Source: Uliginosibacterium aquaticum (GTDB lineage: Bacteria; Pseudomonadota; Gammaproteobacteria; Burkholderiales; Rhodocyclaceae). Taken from it: 64,000 nucleotides of DNA. Each line of letters starts with the position of its first letter. Positions within the stretch are counted from its first letter, which is position 1. Both the position numbers and the translations under genes were made by a program. Below the pieces are notes generated by a model. That model was given only the letters and a program-made list of their open reading frames with translations, had not been told where the DNA came from and ran no database searches. Shown here piece by piece: positions 19,505-27,713 of the stretch. The DNA is taken from contig NZ_JABCSC020000001.1 of assembly GCF_012972705.2 (NCBI RefSeq), positions 62,001 through 126,000 on the forward strand, given 5' to 3'.

Positions 19505-21298
19505 GTGCTGCACGACCTGCGCAAGCGCCTCTTTCCGGAAGACCTTCACTATCGCCGCTGGTTGCGCATGCTGCGCATCTATGCGCTGAGTGCAGGCCTT
19601 GTCGCTGGCTCGGTGGACCTCGTGGTGGATAGCGTGGCCAATGGGGGCGTCGAAGCGACCACGCTGCTGGCGGCGAGCATCACGGCCTTGGTTACGATCC
19701 TGCTGGTGACTGGCGCTTTTCTCGCTTCGCGCGAGATCGCCCAGAACAATGCCCGCCGCATGATCCGGCGCCTGGAAGACTCGGTCATTGACGGTAGCCT
19801 GCCGCACATGCCGAGTCTTGGCTGGGAACTCTTTGATCGGGGCCGCGAGGCCACGCTGCGCTTGCTGGAAGATCGTGACGAGAAGATCGCCGGTCTGCAG
19901 CGCGAGTTGGAGTTCTACCGCCCCTTGGCTGAGGACATGCCCGGCCTCGAGTTGCTCTTCGATCTGGATGGGCGCCTGGTGTGGGCCAATCCGGCGGTCC
20001 ACACGCTGACCGGCTACAGCGCGGCTGAATGCCTTCAGGCCGCTGACCCGGCCTGTCTGTGGGTGTATGCCAAGGATCACGGCAGCCTGCGGGCCATGCT
20101 GACGGTTGCGCTGCAGGGCGAGCCGCGAGAGGGCCAGGAATTGCGTGTGCAGCATCGCGACGGCACGCTGCGCTGGTATGCCTGCCGCTGGTATTCACTG
20201 CGTGACGCGCAGGGCGGCATCTGCGGCATCCGCATGTCCGCTCAGGATGTGCAGGCGCGCAAGGATGCCGAGCTCAAACTGCTCGAAAACGTGGCTGCCT
20301 TGCGTCGTGCCCAGGCGCTCAAGGAACACTACCTCAAACGCAGCAATGACGAACGCATGCGTCTGGCGGCGTTGCTGGAAATGCTCAGCGTGGGCATCCT
20401 GTTCGTCGATCACGACCACCGCGTGGTGTATGCCAATCAGCGCTGTGCGACGATGTGGGGGCTGGGCGACCGCAACGATATGGTGGGCGTGCGCGACGAG
20501 ATCGTTCTGGCCAAGACCGGGGCGCAGCGCGTCGACAACCAGGCCTACCTGCAGCACGTTGAAGAGGTCGTCAGCCAGCAGCAGGAGAACACCGTCTACG
20601 ACATCTACTGCAGCGATGGTCGGGTGATCCGCGAGCGCTCGTCAGGCGTGCCCTCCGCTGAAGGCGACATGCTGATCGGACGGGTATGGATCTTCGAGGA
20701 CATCACGGAAACCCTGCAGACCCAGGCGCGCCTCACCGAACTGGCCGAGCGCGATCCGCTCACCGGTCTCTACAACCGGCGCCGCTTTCATGAAGACCTG
20801 GGGCGCATGCTCGCCGAGAGCAACCGGCGCAAGGAGGCGCTGGGTTTGCTGATTTTTGACGTGGACAACTTCAAGGACATCAACGAGGCCCATGGCCATC
20901 AGAGCGGTGACGAGATGCTCTGTGCGCTGGCTACCGAGCTGCGTCAGGTGATCCGCCGCAACGAGTTGCTGTTCCGCCTCGGTGGTGACGAGTTCGCCAT
21001 TCTGGTGGCCCAGCCGACCCTCGAGAGCGTCGCCTATATCGCGCGGCGAGTGGCCCAGCGGGCCGAACAACTCCGCCTCGAATTCAACGACGAAACCTGC
21101 CAGCTCAGCATCAGTATCGGTGTCGCGCTGGCCCCATTGCACGCGCATGATGTCGACAGCCTGGTGCAGGCTGCAGATCGTGCGCTGTATCAGGCCAAGG
21201 CCGATGGCCGCAACTGCTGGCGCATGGCTTTCCGCTGGAATGGCGAAGAGCCGCATGTCGCCAGTTTCATTTCCAACGCTCCCGAGACCTTGCAGTGA
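19505..21298 (+). CDS. Membrane diguanylate cyclase with two PAS domains
   Basis: This 597-residue inner-membrane protein has two N-terminal transmembrane segments (about 23-42 and 53-75), two PAS-like sensor regions (about 155-265 and 285-410) and a C-terminal GGDEF domain. The active site is intact (RLGGDEFAI, about residue 493, plus [11 protein letters not shown]), so it should make c-di-GMP. The product-inhibition site is RxxE (RRNE) where RxxD is usual, so feedback may be weak. No EAL domain is present. It starts at GTG 19505 and its stop overlaps the yacG start as GTGA, suggesting co-translation. Confidence 0.9.
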   Translation: MLHDLRKRLFPEDLHYRRWLRMLRIYALSAGLVAGSVDLVVDSVANGGVEATTLLAASITALVTILLVTGAFLASREIAQNNARRMIRRLEDSVIDGSLPHMPSLGWELFDRGREATLRLLEDRDEKIAGLQRELEFYRPLAEDMPGLELLFDLDGRLVWANPAVHTLTGYSAAECLQAADPACLWVYAKDHGSLRAMLTVALQGEPREGQELRVQHRDGTLRWYACRWYSLRDAQGGICGIRMSAQDVQARKDAELKLLENVAALRRAQALKEHYLKRSNDERMRLAALLEMLSVGILFVDHDHRVVYANQRCATMWGLGDRNDMVGVRDEIVLAKTGAQRVDNQAYLQHVEEVVSQQQENTVYDIYCSDGRVIRERSSGVPSAEGDMLIGRVWIFEDITETLQTQARLTELAERDPLTGLYNRRRFHEDLGRMLAESNRRKEALGLLIFDVDNFKDINEAHGHQSGDEMLCALATELRQVIRRNELLFRLGGDEFAILVAQPTLESVAYIARRVAQRAEQLRLEFNDETCQLSISIGVALAPLHAHDVDSLVQAADRALYQAKADGRNCWRMAFRWNGEEPHVASFISNAPETLQ

Positions 21299-21498
21299 GT
21301 CAGCCTTCCAGCCCCGCCAAGCCCCGTACTGTTACCTGCCCGCAATGCGGCAAACCCGCGCTGTTTGCGCCCGAGAACAAGTATCGCCCCTTCTGCACCG
21401 AGCGCTGCAAGCTCATCGACATCGGCGCCTGGGCGTCGGGTGCCTATGTGGTGCCGGGGCAGGAAGAGCCGCTGTCGGACGAAGAGGGAAAGCTGTAG
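21295..21498 (+). CDS. yacG: DNA gyrase inhibitor YacG
   Basis: This 67-residue zinc protein has the four-cysteine pattern [10 protein letters not shown]...[17 protein letters not shown] of YacG, which binds GyrB and inhibits gyrase. It begins at GTG 21295, overlapping the cyclase stop. Its own TAG stop (21496-21498) lies inside the GTAGGG end of an extragenic palindrome. Confidence 0.92.
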   Translation: MSQPSSPAKPRTVTCPQCGKPALFAPENKYRPFCTERCKLIDIGAWASGAYVVPGQEEPLSDEEGKL

Positions 21499-21580
21499 GG
21501 CGCCAATCGCCCGCAGGGCATTGCGCCGGCTGGGCGAATCACGCCGCGGCGCAATGCGCTTCGCTTCGATTGCGCCCTAC
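21495..21580. repeat. GTAGGG...CCCTAC extragenic palindrome
   Basis: The element begins GTAGGGCG and ends CGCCCTAC, with internal inverted copies of GCATTGCGCC and CGATTGCGC. It fills the gap between convergent yacG and the Nudix gene; the TAG stops of both genes lie in its two ends. It likely also acts as a transcription stop. It shares its termini with the repeats near 37.3, 37.5 and 38.7 kb, although the internal sequence differs. Confidence 0.65.
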
Positions 21581-22512
21581 GCCCACGCCCCGCGAATCAT
21601 CGCCATGCCGTGCGCACCATGCGCGCGGGCGTGAGCCATGTCCGTCGGCGTAAGGCCACCAATGGCCAGCACCGGAAGAGGCAGTCCGGCACACAGTTCG
21701 ACAAAGCGCACCCAACCCAGATCCGGCTGACCGGCGTGGCTGGGCGTTTGCTGCACATGGCCCAGCAGCGCGTAGTCCAGCCCCAGTTCGGCAGCCTTCT
21801 CCAGCTCGGCGCGGGTGTGACAGGAGGCGCCGACCCATTCAGATTCCGGTCGCGCGGTGAGCTGCATGAGCAGGCGGGCAGGCAGGTGCAGGTTGGCGCC
21901 GGGGTGAGCTGAGGCTTCGATCTCGGCCGCGTTCAGGCTGCACAGGGCGCCAGCCTTGGCGCAGCGAGCCTCGACTTCAGCGATGAAGGCGGCGCGTTCG
22001 ACGGGTGGCATGTCCGGCTCGCGCACCTGTACCCATTTGAGGCCATTGGCCAGCGCCCGATCCAGCGCGGCGAGCTGGGTTTTCACGCCGACCTGCGCAG
22101 CCTGCGTCACGCCCATCACGCGAGGCAGGCGCAGGGCTTTCAGGATCGGGCCGTTGGCCGGCAGCATCGGGCCTACCTCAAGTGCATCGGCCTGCTGCCA
22201 GGCCAGTGCGCTGTGCACCTTGGCATGCGCTTCGCCCCGCCACTGTGTGACTTCGAAGAAGTGCAGATGCACATGGGCGTGCTCATACACATGCTCGCGG
22301 GTCAGCCAGGGGTTGGCCACTTCGACCTCGATGGCGAGCTCTTCGGCGAGCTCGCGCACCAGCGCCTCACGCGGCGTTTCGCCGGCTTCCACCTTGCCGC
22401 CGGGGAATTCCCAGTAGCCAGGGTAGAACGTGTCAGGCGCGCGCTGACCGAGGAGGAATGAGCCGTCCGGGCGGGTGATGACGGCGGCGGCGACGTGGGT
22501 GATTTTTTTCAT
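21577..22512 (-). CDS. Nudix hydrolase fused to a ThiE/TenI-like domain
   Basis: This 311-residue fusion has an N-terminal MutT-type Nudix domain with the box GKVEAGETPREALVRELAEE (about 39-58), expected to hydrolyse oxidised nucleotides such as 8-oxo-dGTP. The C-terminal part (about 130-311) resembles thiamine phosphate synthase, with SCHTRAELEKAAELGLDYA and LPVLAIGGLTP. That half lacks the clean substrate motifs seen in the true ThiE at 59.6 kb (QYRHK, INDD), so it may not make thiamine phosphate. The fusion is common in betaproteobacteria. It is the last of a three-gene group with the M15 peptidase and DUF815 ATPase. Confidence 0.88.
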   Translation of the reverse strand: MKKITHVAAAVITRPDGSFLLGQRAPDTFYPGYWEFPGGKVEAGETPREALVRELAEELAIEVEVANPWLTREHVYEHAHVHLHFFEVTQWRGEAHAKVHSALAWQQADALEVGPMLPANGPILKALRLPRVMGVTQAAQVGVKTQLAALDRALANGLKWVQVREPDMPPVERAAFIAEVEARCAKAGALCSLNAAEIEASAHPGANLHLPARLLMQLTARPESEWVGASCHTRAELEKAAELGLDYALLGHVQQTPSHAGQPDLGWVRFVELCAGLPLPVLAIGGLTPTDMAHARAHGAHGMAMIRGAWA

Positions 22513-22524
22513 GATTGGGAGGCG

Positions 22525-23223
22525 TCAGGCCAGAGCATTGGCATTGGATACGAGACAGACCTGGCTGGCATGAATGGCGGCCAGACGATTCAGGACGATG
22601 GATTTACCCGGGAGTTCCGCCGGGAGGATGGCTTCTTCGAGCAGGCTGAGACTCAGTGAGGCGAGTGCGGATTGCGAGACGGGTGCGTAGGACAGATGCC
22701 AGGGCTCTGGATGCAGGCCACCACGCTCGGCATCATACGGCCGGAAAAAACCGAAGCGCGCCATGTTCTGGTCCAGCCACTGACTCAGATAGGCAAAGAT
22801 GCCTTCGGCGGCATATTCCTCGGGCAGCAGTTGCAGGCGGTAGCCGTTTGGCAGTGCTGCCTGATCGAAGACATCGAAGTCGCTGCCCCAGTGGTGGCGG
22901 CTGGCGCCGGGGAGGGCCGACCATTCGAGGATCGCGCTGACGCGTCCGGCGTCGTCCAGGGTGCTGTCGTCAATCTGCCTGCCCGTGGCGTCGTATAAAG
23001 GCAGTTCGCCGCGCCACTTGCGTTGCCAGATGCCGAGCTGTGCATCGAAGCTGCGGAAGGCACTGGCCGGGCGCAGATCGATGCGTTCGGCAGCGGCGGC
23101 CTCGCGCATGCGCAGAAACGCGAAGGCCGCTTCGGAGTGGGCGCGAAACGTCGTGCCATCGGCGAACTGGAATTCGCGGATGTGGCTGTCGCTGCGACCG
23201 GTGAGCTGAAGCGGGTCAAGCAT
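22525..23223 (-). CDS. M15-family D-Ala-D-Ala carboxypeptidase-like protein
   Basis: This 232-residue protein matches VanY-type M15 metallopeptidases, which trim the peptidoglycan stem peptide. The zinc-site motifs SRHHWGSDFDVFD and EPWHLSY are present, with SAFRSFDAQLGIW upstream. No signal peptide is evident from the ATG at 23223, so a cytosolic location, a missed start or export by another route should be considered. It starts 10 bp after the DUF815 stop and ends 12 bp before the Nudix gene. Confidence 0.8.
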   Translation of the reverse strand: MLDPLQLTGRSDSHIREFQFADGTTFRAHSEAAFAFLRMREAAAAERIDLRPASAFRSFDAQLGIWQRKWRGELPLYDATGRQIDDSTLDDAGRVSAILEWSALPGASRHHWGSDFDVFDQAALPNGYRLQLLPEEYAAEGIFAYLSQWLDQNMARFGFFRPYDAERGGLHPEPWHLSYAPVSQSALASLSLSLLEEAILPAELPGKSIVLNRLAAIHASQVCLVSNANALA

Positions 23224-23233
23224 GGGGGTGTCG

Positions 23234-24100
23234 TCAGGCGTCGGTGCGTCCCGCAAAATCCCGCGCAAACTGCCAGGCCACCCGGCCGGTGCGCGAGGCG
23301 CGCATCTGCGACCACAGCAGGGCCTCGGCGCGGATGCTTTCCTCCCATGCGGCGAGGCTGACGCCAAAGACCGTGAGCCAGTGGCGCACGATGTCAAGAT
23401 ATTCATCCTGGGTAAAGCTGTAGAAGCTCACCCACAGACCGAAGCGGTCTGACAGCGAGATCTTTTCCTCGACGGCTTCGCCCGGATGGATCTCGGCGTC
23501 GCCATGGCGGGCCTGCAGGTTGTCGCTCATGTATTCCGGCATCAGGTGGCGGCGATTGCTGGTGGCATAGATCAGCACGTTGTCCGGCACCGCCGCGAAG
23601 CTGCCATCGAGTACGCTTTTCAAGGCCTTGTAGGCCGGCTCACCATCCTCGAAGGAGAGATCGTCGCAGAACAGGATGAAGCGCTCCGGGCGAGCTGCGA
23701 CGAGCTCGACGATGTGCGGCAGGTCGGTGAGATCGGTCTTGTCGACTTCGATCACGCGCAGGCCCTGGTCGGCGTATTCCGTGAGTACGGCCCGCACCAG
23801 CGAGCTCTTGCCGGTGCCACGGGCGCCGGTGAGCAGCACATTGTTGGCACGGCGCCCGAGTACGAACTGGCGCGTGTTGGTGGCGACGCGTTCTTTCTGC
23901 TCATCGATGTCGCACAGGTCAGCGAGGCGGATTCTGTGCAGGTTGTGCAGTGGCTCCAGCCAGCCCCGGCCCTGACGGGTGCGCCAGCGATGCGCCAGCG
24001 CGCTCCAGTCCGGCGCAGGTGGGGCAGGGGGGAGCAGGGCTTCGAAGTGCGCCAGCACGTGTTCGGCGCGGAGCAGCAGGCGTTCAAGTTCGGGGCTCAT
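23234..24100 (-). CDS. DUF815 family AAA-like ATPase
   Basis: This 288-residue cytosolic protein has a P-loop GARGTGKSS (about 92-100), a Walker B-like ILFCDDLSF and the family segments LYATSNRRHL-like (here LIYATSNRRHLMPEY) and ISLSDRFGLWVSFY. DUF815 proteins are conserved ATPases of unknown function. It is probably the first gene of the DUF815 - M15 - Nudix/ThiE unit. The promoter must lie in the 118-bp gap to mltA, which also holds a palindrome. Confidence 0.88.
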   Translation of the reverse strand: MSPELERLLLRAEHVLAHFEALLPPAPPAPDWSALAHRWRTRQGRGWLEPLHNLHRIRLADLCDIDEQKERVATNTRQFVLGRRANNVLLTGARGTGKSSLVRAVLTEYADQGLRVIEVDKTDLTDLPHIVELVAARPERFILFCDDLSFEDGEPAYKALKSVLDGSFAAVPDNVLIYATSNRRHLMPEYMSDNLQARHGDAEIHPGEAVEEKISLSDRFGLWVSFYSFTQDEYLDIVRHWLTVFGVSLAAWEESIRAEALLWSQMRASRTGRVAWQFARDFAGRTDA

Positions 24101-24114
24101 GCGATTTTCCTGTT

Positions 24115-24159
24115 GGAGCGGCCATCAGCCGCGAACCCTGCGCGGCCGATGGCCGCTCC
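24115..24159. repeat. REP-like palindrome
   Basis: Two 19-base inverted arms (24115-24133 and 24141-24159) contain GGAGCGGCCATCAGCCGCG and its near complement with a short centre. It resembles the REP elements common in proteobacteria and lies between divergent genes. Confidence 0.6.
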
Positions 24160-24218
24160 CACACATTGGCGTGGGCCGCCCAGTATACTTCCCGGCTTCA
24201 CCAACGAGGGCGGCAAGC

Positions 24219-25442
24219 ATGAAGCACGCGTGGATTCTGGCAGGGCTGTTGATTGCAGGTTGTGCTTCGCAAAGCGTGCCGCTTGAGCCGGCGAGTGGCG
24301 AGAGCTGTCCGGTGTGCCCGGTGTGCCCCGAGCCGGAGAAGAAGCCCGAGCCACCGGTGAGCCAGTCGGCTCCCGCCGCGCCGGCCTTCCGAGAAGCGGC
24401 CTGGAGCGAGCTGCCGGACTGGTCGCGCGATAAGCTCGACGAAGCCTGGCCGGGCCTGCTGGCCTCGTGCCGGGCGATCCGCCAGGCTGAGGTGAAGGCC
24501 GCCTGGGCGGCCACCTGCGAGGCCGCAAAGACGCTGGGCGACAAGCCCGCCAGCGCGCAGGTGCGTGCCTTTCTGGAGGAGCGCCTGCAGCCGCTGCAGA
24601 TCCAGAACGCGGATGGTTCGCAGGAAGGCCTGATCACCGGCTACTACGAGCCGCTGATTCAGGGCAGCCGCTGGAAGAGCGCGAAGAATCCGGTGCCGGT
24701 ACACGCGCTGCCGGACGATCTGCTGCAACTCGATCTGGGCGAGGTCTATCCGGAAACGAAGTCCCTCCGCCTGCGCGGGCGCATCGAGGGGCGCAAGGTC
24801 GTGCCCTACTGGTCGCGGGCGCAGATTGAAGCGGCCGGCGAGGCTTTCCCGGCCAAGGTGTTGCTGTGGGCGCACGACCCAGTGGAGTTTTTCTTCCTGC
24901 AGGTGCAGGGGTCGGGACAGGTGCAACTCGCCGATGGCAGCCGCGTGCGCATCGCCTATGCCGACCAGAACGGCCACCCCTACAAGTCCATCGGCCGTTG
25001 GCTGATTGACCGTGGCGAGCTGACCCTGGCGCAGGCCAGCGCGCAGGGCATCCAGAAGTGGGCGCGCGAGAATCCGCAGCGCCTCTCCGAGCTGCTGAAT
25101 GCCAATCCGAGTTATGTGTTCTTCCGCGAAGAGGCGGCTAATGGTGAAGGCCCCAAGGGTTCGCTGGGTGTGCCGCTCACGGGCGGACGCGCGATCGCGG
25201 TGGATACCCGCACGGTGCCGCTGGGCGCGCCGGTGTTCCTGAGCTTTGCGATGCCCGATGGCAAGCCGGTGCGCCGCCTGATGCTGGCGCAGGATACCGG
25301 CGGCGCGATCCGTGGCCGGGTGCGGGCGGATTTCTTCTGGGGCTTCGGGGCGGAAGCCGGCGCGCAGGCCGGCAAGATGCGCCAGCAGGGCAAAATGTGG
25401 CTGCTGTGGCCCAAGGGCGCCGCCTTGCCGATGGCGCAATGA
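24219..25442 (+). CDS. mltA: Membrane-bound lytic murein transglycosylase A
   Basis: This 407-residue outer-membrane lipoprotein cleaves peptidoglycan glycan strands to give anhydro ends. The signal peptide ends LLIAGCA. A Pro/Cys-rich linker (CPVCPVCPEPEK) follows, then the MltA barrel with GLITGYYEPLI, FFLQVQGSGQV, YADQNGHPYKSIGR and the 3D catalytic region MLAQDTGGAIRG with the expected aspartates. The cysteine-rich linker just after the lipobox is unusual and might bind metal or form disulphides. The ATG at 24219 starts the signal peptide. Confidence 0.93.
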   Translation: MKHAWILAGLLIAGCASQSVPLEPASGESCPVCPVCPEPEKKPEPPVSQSAPAAPAFREAAWSELPDWSRDKLDEAWPGLLASCRAIRQAEVKAAWAATCEAAKTLGDKPASAQVRAFLEERLQPLQIQNADGSQEGLITGYYEPLIQGSRWKSAKNPVPVHALPDDLLQLDLGEVYPETKSLRLRGRIEGRKVVPYWSRAQIEAAGEAFPAKVLLWAHDPVEFFFLQVQGSGQVQLADGSRVRIAYADQNGHPYKSIGRWLIDRGELTLAQASAQGIQKWARENPQRLSELLNANPSYVFFREEAANGEGPKGSLGVPLTGGRAIAVDTRTVPLGAPVFLSFAMPDGKPVRRLMLAQDTGGAIRGRVRADFFWGFGAEAGAQAGKMRQQGKMWLLWPKGAALPMAQ

Positions 25443-25676
25443 AGCGCAGGTCGGACCAAACCTGACACGGTGCGGCTGGCGCGACCGGCAGGAAACATCG
25501 CTTTCGGCTTAAACCCGTCGGGGCAGGGGGCGCCGGGGTATCCGTGAAGAGGCGCTTGAGCGCTGGCTTTGCACGCTGTGCCTGCCTTGCAGGTGGCACT
25601 GCCCGTCCGAGGCAGATCATGGCGCCGGGGGCAAAGCGCGGCTTGAATGGCAGCAGGAAGCTCCTTGCTGATCATC

Positions 25677-26243
25677 ATGATCGAACTGCTGCCCCGGATC
25701 CTGACTGTGAGTTTGTTGTGCCTGGCCCTGTGGTTGGGCTGGCGGGCGTATTGCCAGTCGCCGCTGCGCCTGCGCCAGATCCGGCCCTATCGTCAGTCAC
25801 GCGGCGCGCTGGTGGTGCTGACGGCGCGCGAGGGCCATCTGGCGCAGAGCATCGCGCAGGTCGAGGCGCATATCGAGGCGGCGATGGCGCTGGGTTTGCC
25901 GGTGATTACCGTACAGCAGACCGAGAGCCTGATCATGAGCGTGGTGAGTAGCCTGCTCGGCCGGCATCCGCACGGTGAGGCCAACGCCGAGGGGCATCTG
26001 CTGATGTTCACGGTGAGCAGTGAAGATGCTTTCGACAATGCGGCTTTCGAAGCCCTGCTGGTCGCCTTGCAGGTTTCCGAGCTCTACATCCTCAGTGCCA
26101 ATCCGGCTTTCCCGCCCGAACCTACGGTGTGCAGCGCCCGGGCACGTGGCTATGAGACGCGTACCTTGCGCCCGGCCGCTGCGTCGCAGCCCGCGCGCGC
26201 CGAGGCACGCGGGCTGGGTGGCTATCAGGCTTCGCCGAGGTAG
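25677..26243 (+). CDS. Small membrane-anchored protein, isochorismatase-like
   Basis: This 188-residue protein begins with one transmembrane segment (about residues 4-22). The soluble part has an alternating pattern (ALVVLTAREGHL, IEAAMALGLPVITVQQTES, FEALLVALQVSELYILSA) reminiscent of a divergent cysteine-hydrolase (isochorismatase) fold, but catalytic residues are not obvious. The function is unknown. The start is uncertain: an ATG 30 bases earlier is also in frame, and neither has a strong ribosome-binding site. The 3' end overlaps the convergent livF gene by 19 bp. Confidence 0.5.
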   Translation: MIELLPRILTVSLLCLALWLGWRAYCQSPLRLRQIRPYRQSRGALVVLTAREGHLAQSIAQVEAHIEAAMALGLPVITVQQTESLIMSVVSSLLGRHPHGEANAEGHLLMFTVSSEDAFDNAAFEALLVALQVSELYILSANPAFPPEPTVCSARARGYETRTLRPAAASQPARAEARGLGGYQASPR

Positions 26244-26950
26244 GCGCTGCGCACGGCCGGGTCGTTCAGCAGCTCGCTGCCCGAGCCGGCCAGGGTGATG
26301 CGGCCGCCATCCATCACATAGCCGCGGCTGGCAAATTCCAGCGCGAGGTTGGCGTTCTGCTCCACCAGCAGGATGCTCATGCCTTCCTTCACCACGGTCT
26401 GGATCACTTCGAAGATCTTTTCGACCACCAGCGGGGCGAGGCCCATCGAAGGCTCATCCAGCAGCAGCAGCTTGGGGCGCGAAAGCAGCGCGCGGCCGAT
26501 CGCCACCATCTGTTGTTCGCCACCGGAGAGGGTGCCGGCAACCTGGGCCAGACGTTCCTTCACGCGCGGCAGCATGCTGTAGACGCGCTCGAGATCCTGC
26601 TCGATGGCTTCCTTGTCGTCGCGTGTGTAGGCACCCATGCGCAGGTTTTCTTCCACCGTAAGGCGGGTGAAGATACCGCGGCCTTCCGGCACCAGGGCGA
26701 GGCCCTGGCGCAGGCGCAGGTGGGCCGGCAGCTTGCTGATGTCCTGCCCGGCGAAGCGGATCTCGCCACTCTTGATCGGCAGGGTGCCGGAGATGGCATT
26801 CAGGGTGGTGGTCTTGCCGGCGCCGTTGGCACCGATCAGGCACACCAGCTCGCCGGTGCTGACGTGAAAGTCGATGCCCTTCACGGCCTGGATCTGGCCG
26901 TAGGCGATCTGCACGTCCTTGAGTTCGAGGATGGTGTTGTCAGTGGGCAT
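26225..26950 (-). CDS. livF: Branched-chain amino acid ABC transporter ATPase LivF
   Basis: This 241-residue cytosolic ATPase has Walker A GANGAGKTT, signature LSGGEQQM, Walker B LLLLDEPSMGLAP and the switch LLVEQN, matching LivF. It powers uptake of leucine, isoleucine, valine or related substrates with LivG, LivH, LivM and the binding protein. It overlaps livG by 11 bp at its start, indicating a single operon with translational coupling. Confidence 0.95.
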   Translation of the reverse strand: MPTDNTILELKDVQIAYGQIQAVKGIDFHVSTGELVCLIGANGAGKTTTLNAISGTLPIKSGEIRFAGQDISKLPAHLRLRQGLALVPEGRGIFTRLTVEENLRMGAYTRDDKEAIEQDLERVYSMLPRVKERLAQVAGTLSGGEQQMVAIGRALLSRPKLLLLDEPSMGLAPLVVEKIFEVIQTVVKEGMSILLVEQNANLALEFASRGYVMDGGRITLAGSGSELLNDPAVRSAYLGEA

Positions 26951-27713
26951 GGCTGCTTCCCAGATAGGCTTCGATCACTTCCGGATTCTTCTGCACTTCG
27001 GCCGGTACGTCTTCGGCGATCTTCTTGCCGAAGTTCAGCACCGCGACGCGATCGCACAGGCCCATCACCAGCTTCACATCGTGTTCGATCAGCAGCACGG
27101 TGACGCCGTCCTGGCGGATCGTGGAGATGAGGTCGCGGAGTTGCGAGGTTTCGGTGGCGTTCATGCCGGCGGCCGGTTCGTCCAGCGCCAGCAATTGCGG
27201 TTCGGTGGCGAGTGCGCGGGCGATCTCCAGACGACGTTGATCGCCGTAGGAGAGGTTGCGCGAGAGCGTGGTGGCGTGGCGCTCGATGCCCACGTAACGC
27301 AGCATCTCGAAGGCACGCTCGGTGATCAGGCGCTCTTCTTCGCGCATGTGACGGTTCTGGGTGAGGATGCCCCACAGGCTCGAATCCGAGCGCAGGTGGT
27401 GGCCGGCCATCACGTTTTCCAGGGCGGTCATTTCGCGGAACAGACGGATGTTCTGGAAGGTGCGTGCGATGCCGCGCGCTACCACTTCATGCGGCTTGCC
27501 GGTGGGCAGCTCGCTGCCGGCGAAGATGAACTCGCCGCCATTAGGCGTGTAAGCACCGGTCAGTACGTTGAAGAAGGTGGTCTTGCCGGCGCCATTGGGG
27601 CCGATCAGGCCGTACACCTCACCCTTGCGGATGGTCAGCGAGACGTCCGACAGCGCGGTGAGGCCACCGAAACGCTTGCCGATGTTCTGGGCTTCAAGAA
27701 GGGTGATGCTCAT
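26940..27713 (-). CDS. livG: Branched-chain amino acid ABC transporter ATPase LivG
   Basis: This 257-residue ATPase has Walker A GPNGAGKTT, the LivG-type segment ARTFQNIRLFREM, LSYGDQRRLEIARAL as signature and LALDEPAAGMN as Walker B. It is the second nucleotide-binding subunit of the Liv transporter. Its start overlaps the livM stop by ATGA. Confidence 0.95.
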   Translation of the reverse strand: MSITLLEAQNIGKRFGGLTALSDVSLTIRKGEVYGLIGPNGAGKTTFFNVLTGAYTPNGGEFIFAGSELPTGKPHEVVARGIARTFQNIRLFREMTALENVMAGHHLRSDSSLWGILTQNRHMREEERLITERAFEMLRYVGIERHATTLSRNLSYGDQRRLEIARALATEPQLLALDEPAAGMNATETSQLRDLISTIRQDGVTVLLIEHDVKLVMGLCDRVAVLNFGKKIAEDVPAEVQKNPEVIEAYLGSSHAH

